From IMG/VR virus record IMGVR_UViG_3300031825_000019, positions 1 to 46,071 of that record: 46,071 nucleotides of DNA; one strand, written 5' to 3'. Of this stretch, positions 29,832 through 36,495 are shown in pieces. Under the pieces are notes generated by a model that was given only the letters and a program-made list of their open reading frames with translations, did no database searches and was not told the DNA's origin. A program made the position numbers and the translations under genes. Numbering within the stretch: the stretch's first letter is position 1; each line of letters begins with the position of its first letter. This DNA is from a virus.

Positions 29832-30068
29832 TCAGTCCTCCGGGGGCAGCATCGACGCGCCGGTCTCCGGGGCCGCCAGGTTCGCCAGGAGCCCCTTCAG
29901 CAGCGACACGAGGGTCGGGACGCCGACGACGGTCCACCACACGGCGGGGTCGTTCGGGATCGCGCCGGTCGAGCTGCCGGTGATCACGGCGAGCAGCGCG
30001 CCGATCGCGGTCGCACCGACACGCTCAGCGAGGTCGGCCCAGTAGGTCTTGCTCCACTTCTTGGTCAT
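29832..30068 (-). CDS. Holin (phage r1t-type)
   Basis: A 78-aa protein of the r1t holin pattern: WADLAERVGATAIGALLAVITG forms the first membrane helix and AVWWTVVGVPTLVSLLKGLLANL the second, with a charged C-terminal tail. Two-helix holins of this family are usual in actinophages and release the endolysin by forming pores in the inner membrane. Its ATG overlaps the endolysin stop (ATGA). Confidence 0.82.
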   Translation of the reverse strand: MTKKWSKTYWADLAERVGATAIGALLAVITGSSTGAIPNDPAVWWTVVGVPTLVSLLKGLLANLAAPETGASMLPPED

Positions 30069-30724
30069 CCCAGCATTCCCTTCAGCGCGGCGAGCGCGGT
30101 CGTGATTCGGCTCCGGCGCACGGGGCCGGCGCCGGGGGTGTCGCGGACGGCGCGGAGCAGCACGCGGATCGCCTTGAGGCGGGTCGCGTCGTGCTTCTTC
30201 CGGGCGGCGTCAAGATCGGCGAGCAGTGCCATGTCGGTGGTCTCCTTCGTTCGCTGTGCTCGAGCCCATGCGAGGCCCTGCTGCCAGGTGCGGCCGGAGA
30301 GGGGGCGGGGGCCGGTGTCGGGTGCGCCGTGGCCGAGGTGACCGAGGCCGTTGTAGCCGGCGCTGACGGCGTCGATCTGGTAGTGCGCGGGGCCGTTGTG
30401 CGGGCAGCCGGTCAGGACGCCGTGGATGTGAGACATGCCGCCGCGCCCGTCCCAGTTGAAGGGGCGGGACCAGGTGGCGTCGGCGCCCATCTGGCGGGCG
30501 ACGACCAGGTCCTCGTCTCCGGGGAGGTCGAGCAGGTCGAACGCGCCGCCCGTGCTGTGGGTGCCCGCTGAGGCTGCCGCGCCGCCGATGAGCTGGTAGA
30601 TGTGCAGCTGGCCGGTGAGGATGCCGCGGCGCTGGAGCTCGGCTTCGTAGGCGGGGAGCCAGGTGGCGAGGCAGGGGCAGGCGGGGAGGCCGCGGAAGGT
30701 GACGGCGTAGTCGGGCAGGGTCAT
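30065..30724 (-). CDS. Endolysin, peptidase M15-like
   Basis: A 219-aa protein. The zinc site of M15/VanY-type peptidases is visible: SAGTHSTGGAFDLL supplies H56 and D63, and MSHIHG supplies H99/H101. These enzymes cut peptide stems or cross-links of peptidoglycan. Residues about 165-219 are a separate basic helical segment (ADLDAARKKHDATRLKAIRVLLRAVRD) that may bind the cell wall or membrane. An in-frame ATG at 30232 with AAGGAG 9 bases upstream could make this segment alone (55 aa). Followed by the holin. Confidence 0.78.
   Translation of the reverse strand: MTLPDYAVTFRGLPACPCLATWLPAYEAELQRRGILTGQLHIYQLIGGAAASAGTHSTGGAFDLLDLPGDEDLVVARQMGADATWSRPFNWDGRGGMSHIHGVLTGCPHNGPAHYQIDAVSAGYNGLGHLGHGAPDTGPRPLSGRTWQQGLAWARAQRTKETTDMALLADLDAARKKHDATRLKAIRVLLRAVRDTPGAGPVRRSRITTALAALKGMLG
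30230..30247 (-). promoter_or_regulatory. Internal ribosome site and start within the endolysin gene
   Basis: On the minus strand AAGGAG (30242-30247) precedes an in-frame ATG (30230-30232) by 9 bases. Initiation here would produce the last 55 residues (beginning MALLADLDAARKKHD) separately. Internal in-frame starts that supply extra C-terminal subunits are known for some endolysins; here it is inferred from sequence only. Confidence 0.45.
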
Positions 30725-30915
30725 CAGTCCCCCTCGTTGACGAAGTGCTGGGTCGGGCATGCCGGGTCCGAGCAGTGGTGCTCGAAGTCCTGGCGGTCGT
30801 TGAACGACACGTCCGCGCCCGCGTCGTGGCAGGACCACTGGTGGCCGACGTCCTCGGTGCAGTGCGCGGCATAGGGCCCCGGGCTGGCGCAGGTGTGCTC
30901 TCGGATCCGGCTCAT
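30724..30915 (-). CDS. Cys/His-rich protein, 63 aa
   Basis: Contains CASPGPYAAHC, HQWSCHDAGAD and HHCSDPACPTQHF: many Cys and His in pairs, hence a probable zinc protein. Its stop overlaps the endolysin ATG by one base (TGATG) and its own ATG overlaps the upstream stop. No known function; unusual within a lysis cassette. Confidence 0.5.
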   Translation of the reverse strand: MSRIREHTCASPGPYAAHCTEDVGHQWSCHDAGADVSFNDRQDFEHHCSDPACPTQHFVNEGD

Positions 30916-31619
30916 CGCCACCGCCCCCAGACCTGCACGCCGCGAGCGGCCCAGATCTCCCAGTCGTCGGGCTTCGGGCCGCGGGGGAGAAGCGCGCAGG
31001 GCAGGTCGACCGCGAGGGCGTCGCGCAGCCGGACCCGCCAGCCGGCGATCGACTGCAGCGTCATGAACACCACGGCGCAGCCGGTGCGCTTCGCGGCGTC
31101 GGCGACGTAGGTCAGCGCCCGGGCGCCGACGCAGGTGCCCTTCCCCTCGAGGCAGAGCGTCAGCCTGTACTTCGCGCACCGTTCCATCGACGCCTCGGCG
31201 GTGTGCGGCCGCCGGCCGCCGCGGCGCGCCGTGCGCCGGCGCGCGACCTGCTCCGAGGACAGGTCGTTGATCTGCTCGCTACGGCGGTGCTTCGGGATCA
31301 GGCGGCGGATCTCACGGCCCTTGGCGTCGTGCTCGCCGGTCCACTCCCAGCGCCAGCCGCCCTTCCAGAGGTTCGCCCAGTGCATGATCCACACGAGCCC
31401 GGCGCGATCGGCCTGGGCGTTCTGGTCGATGAACTTGCGGCGCAGCACCCGGGCGGCGAACCAGATCGCGGCCAGGGAGTCGCCGCGCAGGTAGGGCATC
31501 AGGTGCGCGATCGCCGGGTGCCGGCGGATCGGCCAGTCGTCCGGCCGTCGGGGCGCGTCGAGCAGCTGCACGCGCGAGGCGGTGGCCCAGAGCAGGGCAG
31601 CGAGCAGGGCGAGGTACAC
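30912..31619 (-). CDS. Hypothetical protein with N-terminal membrane/signal segment, 235 aa
   Basis: The first 18 residues are hydrophobic (YLALLAALLWATASRVQLL), either a signal anchor or one membrane helix. The rest is basic and Trp-rich (IMHWANLWKGGWRWEWTGE; RRTARRGGRRPH) with a final alpha/beta-like part (AKRTGCAVVFMTLQSI). GTG 31619 follows a perfect GGAGG. No family recognised. In the lysis cassette, so a role at the envelope is possible. Confidence 0.55.
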   Translation of the reverse strand: MYLALLAALLWATASRVQLLDAPRRPDDWPIRRHPAIAHLMPYLRGDSLAAIWFAARVLRRKFIDQNAQADRAGLVWIMHWANLWKGGWRWEWTGEHDAKGREIRRLIPKHRRSEQINDLSSEQVARRRTARRGGRRPHTAEASMERCAKYRLTLCLEGKGTCVGARALTYVADAAKRTGCAVVFMTLQSIAGWRVRLRDALAVDLPCALLPRGPKPDDWEIWAARGVQVWGRWR

Positions 31620-31653
31620 GGGAGCCTCCGAGGTTGGTGGACCCGAGACGGGG

Positions 31654-31980
31654 TCAGCGGTGGGTGCGCCGGCGGCGGACGGCCGCGGCGTGCTCGCGGT
31701 GCTTCTGCCGCAGCAGCGCGTAGGTCTGCATCCAGACCCCGACCGTGATCAGCGCGAACACGGTCACCCGGGCGACGTCCCGGCCCTGGTAGCCGGCGCC
31801 GAGGACCCGGTAGGCCAGCGACAGGTCGACCAGCAACGCCAGGCCGATCGACTTCGTCAGCAGCGCCGGGCCCATCAGCGTGCCGCGCCACCTGGTGGTC
31901 AGCCCGAACACGATCGGGTACAGCGTCGACGGCGGTGCCGTGAGGAGCAGCAGCACCAGGGCGACGTCGTCGATGTTCAC
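31654..31980 (-). CDS. Integral membrane protein, holin/antiholin candidate, 108 aa
   Basis: Three hydrophobic stretches (DDVALVLLLLTAPPSTLYPIVFG; LTKSIGLALLVDLSLAYRVL; VARVTVFALITVGVWMQTYAL) and a basic, disordered C-terminal tail (RQKHREHAAAVRRRRTHR). Three helices with a positive tail fit a holin-like protein, and it lies in the lysis region, but the r1t-type holin at 29832 is the better candidate; this could be a second holin or an antiholin. GTG 31980 overlaps the next gene. Confidence 0.6.
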   Translation of the reverse strand: MNIDDVALVLLLLTAPPSTLYPIVFGLTTRWRGTLMGPALLTKSIGLALLVDLSLAYRVLGAGYQGRDVARVTVFALITVGVWMQTYALLRQKHREHAAAVRRRRTHR

Positions 31981-32204
31981 GGCCGGCCTCCCTGGAAGAT
32001 GTGCTCGATCTGCTCGGCGAAGTGGTTGTGCTCCCGCAGCTCGCGCAGCGACCGTGCGACCCGGTGCACCTCGGGCCAGTTCGACCGGACCGAGGCGAGG
32101 TCCTCGGACGCCTGCTGGCGGGCTGTGGCGCCGTCCTCGTGGCCGTCTGGATGCAGGGCGGGCTCGGGTGCGGTGGGGCGTCGGTTGAAGGGCCACAGGT
32201 TCAT
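31977..32204 (-). CDS. Small lysis-region protein, 75 aa
   Basis: Starts MNLWPFNRRPTAPEPALHPDG; the C-terminal half (ASEDLASVRSNWPEVHRVARSLRELREHNHFAEQIEHIF) is a recognisable motif of actinophage proteins encoded next to lysis membrane proteins. Soluble and helical. Coupled to neighbours by GTGA/ATGA. Function unknown. Confidence 0.6.
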   Translation of the reverse strand: MNLWPFNRRPTAPEPALHPDGHEDGATARQQASEDLASVRSNWPEVHRVARSLRELREHNHFAEQIEHIFQGGRP

Positions 32205-32509
32205 CGGGTGGCCTCCCGTCCGGGGTTGGGGAGAGCTCGGATGAACGCGTCGGTGGTGCGCGCGTGCTCGAGGAGTTCGGCGACCTGGTCGGCGGCGACC
32301 TGGCGGGCGGTTTCGCTGATGCGGTGTGCGGCGCGCCATTCGTCGCGGTCGTGGGCGATGTCCTCGAGCACGCGGGCGTGCTCGGCGACCATCCGGTCGA
32401 TGGTGGCTTGGGGGTGGAGGCGGCCGCGGATCATGTAGACCACGAAGAGGGCGACCAGCGCCCAGCCGGAGCCGATCCCGAGGGTCCCGAGTGGGATGCC
32501 TTCGATCAC
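32201..32509 (-). CDS. Membrane-anchored coiled-coil protein, 102 aa
   Basis: N-terminal hydrophobic helix (GIGSGWALVALFVVYMIRG), then a long helical region (ATIDRMVAEHARVLEDIAHDRDEWRAAHRISETARQVAADQVAELL). GTG 32509 has GGGAGG 7 bases upstream. Such proteins accompany actinophage lysis genes and could be spanin-like or regulate holin timing; neither can be shown here. First gene of the lysis group. Confidence 0.6.
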   Translation of the reverse strand: MIEGIPLGTLGIGSGWALVALFVVYMIRGRLHPQATIDRMVAEHARVLEDIAHDRDEWRAAHRISETARQVAADQVAELLEHARTTDAFIRALPNPGREATR

Positions 32510-32574
32510 CAGGTGCCTCCCGGGTGGCCTAGTCGTTTCGCTGCGGTCGTCGGGTGATGCGGCGGCGAAGGTTG

Positions 32575-33108
32575 TCAGGCGGGCTCGTAGGCGACGTTCC
32601 ACCACAGGGTGTCGCCGACCGCCCATGCCCAGGGGGCGGCGGCTCCGACGGGGATCGCGTTGCTGGCGGGCAGCGCGGTGAGGTAGGCGAGGGTGAAGAA
32701 TCCTCCGCCAGCTGCGTCGAGGGTGGCGAACGGCTCGGCCTGGTTGCCCGAGGAGACCTGGTAGATCGTGGCGTGTCCGATGCGGCGGTCGGCCCACGCG
32801 GCGATGTTGGCCGGCACCGGGAGCCCGACCCGGTAGTTCCCGGCGCCGGCTGCGACGCCGGCGGATCCGAAGACGATCTTGCCCTGGCACAGGACCAGCC
32901 CGCTGCTTTCCCGGTAGCGGCCCAGCTGGACCGCGGCCGTGCCGAGGGTTGGGTTGGTTCCCGAGGCGGTCAGCGCCGGCGTGTAGGCCGTCCACGGCCC
33001 GAGGGGGTACTTGGCCTCGATCGACTCAGCCAGCGCCTGGACGGCGCCGGGACCGTTCGGTGCGTCGGAGAGCGCCGGGTAGACCAGGCCGTTCGGGGTG
33101 GTGGGCAT
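32575..33108 (-). CDS. Small tail-fibre-like protein, 177 aa
   Basis: Starts MPTTPNGLVYPALSDAPNGPGAVQALAESIE, the usual opening of phage tail-tip/fibre proteins, followed by a beta-rich, Gly/Ala-rich domain (WTAYTPALTASGTNPTLGTAAVQLGRY) like the C-terminal head of fibres. It is the last gene of the tail module before the lysis genes. Probably an adhesin component at the tail tip. ATG 33108 lies 10 bases after the preceding stop. Confidence 0.65.
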   Translation of the reverse strand: MPTTPNGLVYPALSDAPNGPGAVQALAESIEAKYPLGPWTAYTPALTASGTNPTLGTAAVQLGRYRESSGLVLCQGKIVFGSAGVAAGAGNYRVGLPVPANIAAWADRRIGHATIYQVSSGNQAEPFATLDAAGGGFFTLAYLTALPASNAIPVGAAAPWAWAVGDTLWWNVAYEPA

Positions 33109-33118
33109 CGGCGTCTCC

Positions 33119-33349
33119 TCAGGTGACCTTGAAGCACATCGGGGGCAGCGGCGGCGCCCAGAGGGCGTAGCCGAGGTCGGACAGGGCGAAGGTGGACCCG
33201 GCGACCGTGAGCGCGCCGACGGGGCCCTGGCCGTTGATCTCGACCTGGAACGGCGCGGTCGAGGTGCACTTGACGCGGACCAGCCGCAGGCCGGGAGCCT
33301 CGTCGATGCGGCGCAGGATCGCCTCGACCAGCGGGTCGCGGGTGGTCAC
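33119..33349 (-). CDS. Small tail-region protein, 76 aa
   Basis: Begins VVTTRDPLVEAILRRIDEAPGLRLVRVKCTS and continues with beta-strand-like sequence. GTG 33349 overlaps the DUF5047-type gene (GTGA). Position suggests a minor tail component; no family known. Confidence 0.55.
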   Translation of the reverse strand: MTTRDPLVEAILRRIDEAPGLRLVRVKCTSTAPFQVEINGQGPVGALTVAGSTFALSDLGYALWAPPLPPMCFKVT

Positions 33350-34446
33350 GACTCGGCCAGCTCGGCGAGGTCGGTGGAGCGGGCGGTGATCTCCTGGGCG
33401 CCGCTGACCAGGTCGAAGGTGAAGTCCTCGAGCAGGTAGGTGCCGGACAGGCCCGGGTCGGAGCCGGTGGCCTCGTGCACCACGGCGAGGGTGTCGCCGT
33501 ACTCCAGTGCCGGGTTGCCCAGCACGGTGGCCTTGATGTGGTCGGTGGTGGTCAGCAGCCGCTGCAGGATGCCCTCGCCGGCGGCGACGGCCTGCGCGGC
33601 GGTGGTGATCATCGGCGAGGTGTGGAAGTAGGGCACGACGCCGACCTTGTCCGGGTGCCGGGGGTGCGCCGGGTCGGAGACGGAGACGGTCTGCACGGAC
33701 CAGAGCTGGGTGTCGTCGACGGGGATCACGACCACGGTGTTGTAGAGCCGGTCGAAGGGGTGGTCGTGGGAGGCGTCGATGATGTTGGCGGCGTTCCCGG
33801 TGCGGGCCGTCCACACCGGGGCCGTCGGGGTGAGCGCCGGCTGGGCGCGGATCACGTACCGGCCCAGCGCGTCGAAGCCGACGTCGAGGTTGCCGTCCTT
33901 GGCCAGGTCGGCGATCGCCTGGAGCCGATCCCGGTCGAACATCGCCGCGGGCATGGTGCCGCCGTCGGCGAGCTTGATCACCGTGGCGGTCGCGATGGCG
34001 TCGGTGACCATCGCCTCGATCGCGTCAGCCCGGGTACCGCCGGAGACCACCCAGGGAGCGGTGAACCGGCACCGGGCCAGCCGGGTGGTCTGGTCGACCA
34101 GGGTCAGCGGGACCTCGCCGACGGTGAGGGGGTTGTTGCCCTGGGTGGCCTCGTAGACGCCGAGGTCGATGAGCTCGGACTGGCCGGCGCCGTAGCTGAT
34201 GCCGGCGCGGATGGTGAACAGTGCCCCGGGGGTGGAGACCAGGGCGTGCACGTCGGTGCCGGGCATCGGGGACAGGCTGAGAGTCGCGGTGTACCGGGCG
34301 CCGACGTCGGAGAGGGTGACCGACCCGGCGTCGATGTCCAACGGGACCGGGGTGCTCGAGCCGGGCTGGGTGACGGTGATCTCGCGGACCCGGGCCTGGT
34401 GGGTGTTGGCGATCGCGTCGCGGAACCGGTCGGTGATGGGCCTCAT
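33346..34446 (-). CDS. Minor tail protein, DUF5047-like
   Basis: A 366-aa protein beginning MRPITDRFRDAIANTHQARVREITV, with PLDIDAGSVTLSDVGARYTATLSL and, later, a region TPTAPVWTARTGNAANIIDASHDHPFDRLYNTVVV. This resembles DUF5047-type tail proteins of actinophages, comparable to the lambda-type hub/Dit-Tal region that links tail tube and fibres. It lies after the NHL-containing tail gene with an ATGA overlap and before small tail genes. Confidence 0.7.
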   Translation of the reverse strand: MRPITDRFRDAIANTHQARVREITVTQPGSSTPVPLDIDAGSVTLSDVGARYTATLSLSPMPGTDVHALVSTPGALFTIRAGISYGAGQSELIDLGVYEATQGNNPLTVGEVPLTLVDQTTRLARCRFTAPWVVSGGTRADAIEAMVTDAIATATVIKLADGGTMPAAMFDRDRLQAIADLAKDGNLDVGFDALGRYVIRAQPALTPTAPVWTARTGNAANIIDASHDHPFDRLYNTVVVIPVDDTQLWSVQTVSVSDPAHPRHPDKVGVVPYFHTSPMITTAAQAVAAGEGILQRLLTTTDHIKATVLGNPALEYGDTLAVVHEATGSDPGLSGTYLLEDFTFDLVSGAQEITARSTDLAELAES

Positions 34447-36491
34447 GAGGGGCCCGCCAGCACGTCGAACCAGGTGCCGTTCTGGGCCAGCACGTCGGCC
34501 CAGGTGGCGTAGCCGGTGAGCACGTCGCCCCAGGTCCACTGCGCGGTCTGGGCGACGATCGGTGCGTCGACCGGGGTCAGGGGCAGCGTCAGGGTGCGGT
34601 ACACCTTCGGGGTGGGGCTGTGGTCGGTGAGGTTGAAGTCGCCGACGTCGCGGGTGTCGGTGACGTCGCCGACGGCGTAGTACCCGTCGGGCAGGTCCCA
34701 GCCGAATGCGGGCGGGACGCGGAGCAGCAGCGGGGTCTGGTCGTTCAGGGCGGCGAGGACGTCGTCGCGCAGGGCGAGGGTGGGCGCGAACAGGCGCATG
34801 GTCCAGGCTCCGTCTCGGCGGGTGCCGTTGGTGATCACGACCTGACGCGGGCGTCCGACGGGGGAGAAGATCTCGGCCTGCTGGGCGTAGCCGATCTCCT
34901 CGGCCGAGGACCACTGGACGGTGAGGGCGTCGGGGCGGCGGTAGCCGGAGAGGTCGAGGGACAGGCCGGGGGTGGCGGGGTGGATCAGCCATGCGTCGGC
35001 CGGGGTGAGGGTGGCAGTGTCGGTGTCGGAGAACACCTCCTCGGTGGCCGGCGGGGTCTCGATGATCTGCCCGATGCCGGTGAAGACCTGGGCGTACTTC
35101 CGGATCAGCTTGTTGGGGCCGTCCGCGACGTAGATGTGGGCGGAGGCGTCAAGTGCGATGCCCCAGGCGGCGCCGGTGGTCGACCAGGTCGCGTTCTGGG
35201 TGCCGATGGTGTTGTACTTGCGGACCACCTTGTTGTCGTAGTCGACGACGTAGACGCTTCCGAGCGCGTCGACGGCGACGCCTCGCGCAGTGCCAGTGGT
35301 CGACCATGATGCGATCTGGGTGCCGGCGGGGTCGTACTTCCGGATCAGCTTGTTGGGGCCGTCCGCGACGTAGACGTTGCCCGCGGAGTCGAGGGCGACG
35401 CTGTACGGCGCGCCCACTGTCGACCAGGATGCGACCTGGGTGCCAGCGGCGTTGTACTTGCGCAGCGTGCTGACCGCGAGGTTGGTCTCGGTGCCGACGT
35501 AGACGTTTCCTGCGGCGTCGAGAGCCATCGACAGAGGTACATCCGTGGTCGACCAGGATGCGACCTGGGTGCCAGCGGCGTTGTACTTGCGCAGCAGGGA
35601 GTACTGGGTGTCGATGACGTAGACGTTTCCGGCGCCGTCAACTGCGACGCCGTACGGAATGCCCGTGGTCGACCAGGATGCGATCTGGGCCCCTGCCGCG
35701 TTGAACTTCCGGATCAGCTTGTAGTCCCAGTCGGCGACGTAGACGTTGCCCGCGGAGTCGAGGGCGACGCTGTACGGCAATCCGCCTGTCGCCCACGTGC
35801 CGAGCTGGCTGCCGGTGAGCCCTTGGGAGACCAACTGCACCTTCACCGGGGTGCCGGTGAAGGCGGCCGAGAGCGACCAACCAGACCCGGAGACGGTGGC
35901 CACGCCGCCAGCGAGTACCAGCGAGAGCGACCCGCCACCAGCCGTGGTGACCGCACCGGCTGCCGTGGTCAGGGTGACGGTGCTCAGGCCCACCAGGATC
36001 GAGACCACGACGGCGTTGGCGGCGTCGCGCAGCTCGATGCCGGCGTACACCGGGTCGGTGACGTCGAGCCTGCCGATCGCGCCGCTGGCAGAACGCGCCA
36101 GGGTCACGCCGGCCACCGACGCCTGCGCCTTGCCGCCCGAAGCGATCCACCCGGACCCGGTCCACGCGGCCAGGTTGACCCAGCTCTCGGACCAGTCGGT
36201 GTTCGTGGGCGGCAGGACCAGGCCCTCCACGGCGTACTGGGCCAGCGACCCGAATGGCGCCTCGTAGTCGTAGGTCACCGACACCGAGGACCCCACCGGC
36301 GGCTGGGTTCGGATCGGGACACCGTCGCGGGTGATCTTCAGCGCCGTGAACGCGGTCATGGTGTCGTCAGTGCGCAGGTCCAGCCGGATCCTGGGCGGCA
36401 CGTTGTCCGGCTCCGGGGTCGCCGCGAACGGGGTCACGGTCGTCCCGCCGTAGGGCCCGATCCCGTAGCCGCCGATGCCGTACCCGGGCAT
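34443..36491 (-). CDS. Minor tail protein with an inserted six-bladed NHL propeller
   Basis: A 682-aa protein. It opens MPGYGIGGYGIGPYGG, usual for actinophage minor tail proteins; about 80-220 is beta-rich. Residues about 230-472 are six NHL repeats of 40-43 aa, each with P.(S/G)(V/M)A(L/V)D..G(N/S)VYV.D......(L/V)RK(Y/F)...G.Q, enough for one closed propeller. The last 210 residues return to tail-protein sequence (LTPADAWLIHPATPGLSLDLSG; TWADVLAQNGTWFDVLAG). Propellers bind proteins or sugars, so this is a likely receptor-binding insert. Lies between the SGNH tail protein and the DUF5047-like gene. Confidence 0.85.
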   Translation of the reverse strand: MPGYGIGGYGIGPYGGTTVTPFAATPEPDNVPPRIRLDLRTDDTMTAFTALKITRDGVPIRTQPPVGSSVSVTYDYEAPFGSLAQYAVEGLVLPPTNTDWSESWVNLAAWTGSGWIASGGKAQASVAGVTLARSASGAIGRLDVTDPVYAGIELRDAANAVVVSILVGLSTVTLTTAAGAVTTAGGGSLSLVLAGGVATVSGSGWSLSAAFTGTPVKVQLVSQGLTGSQLGTWATGGLPYSVALDSAGNVYVADWDYKLIRKFNAAGAQIASWSTTGIPYGVAVDGAGNVYVIDTQYSLLRKYNAAGTQVASWSTTDVPLSMALDAAGNVYVGTETNLAVSTLRKYNAAGTQVASWSTVGAPYSVALDSAGNVYVADGPNKLIRKYDPAGTQIASWSTTGTARGVAVDALGSVYVVDYDNKVVRKYNTIGTQNATWSTTGAAWGIALDASAHIYVADGPNKLIRKYAQVFTGIGQIIETPPATEEVFSDTDTATLTPADAWLIHPATPGLSLDLSGYRRPDALTVQWSSAEEIGYAQQAEIFSPVGRPRQVVITNGTRRDGAWTMRLFAPTLALRDDVLAALNDQTPLLLRVPPAFGWDLPDGYYAVGDVTDTRDVGDFNLTDHSPTPKVYRTLTLPLTPVDAPIVAQTAQWTWGDVLTGYATWADVLAQNGTWFDVLAGPS
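35076..35804 (-). repeat. Tandem ~120-bp repeats encoding NHL blades
   Basis: Six repeat units of about 120 bases (one of about 129) within the minor tail gene. Some copies are nearly identical over tens of bases, for example around 35418-35466 versus 35551-35597 and around 35096-35136 versus 35336-35376. Such repeats can gain or lose blades by recombination, and they may also be hard to assemble correctly from short reads. Confidence 0.85.
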
Positions 36492-36495
36492 GCTG

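Noticed and set aside
35076-35804. CRISPR array or non-coding tandem repeat
   Set aside because: The repeat period is about 120 bases without spacers, in frame, and translates into NHL blades.
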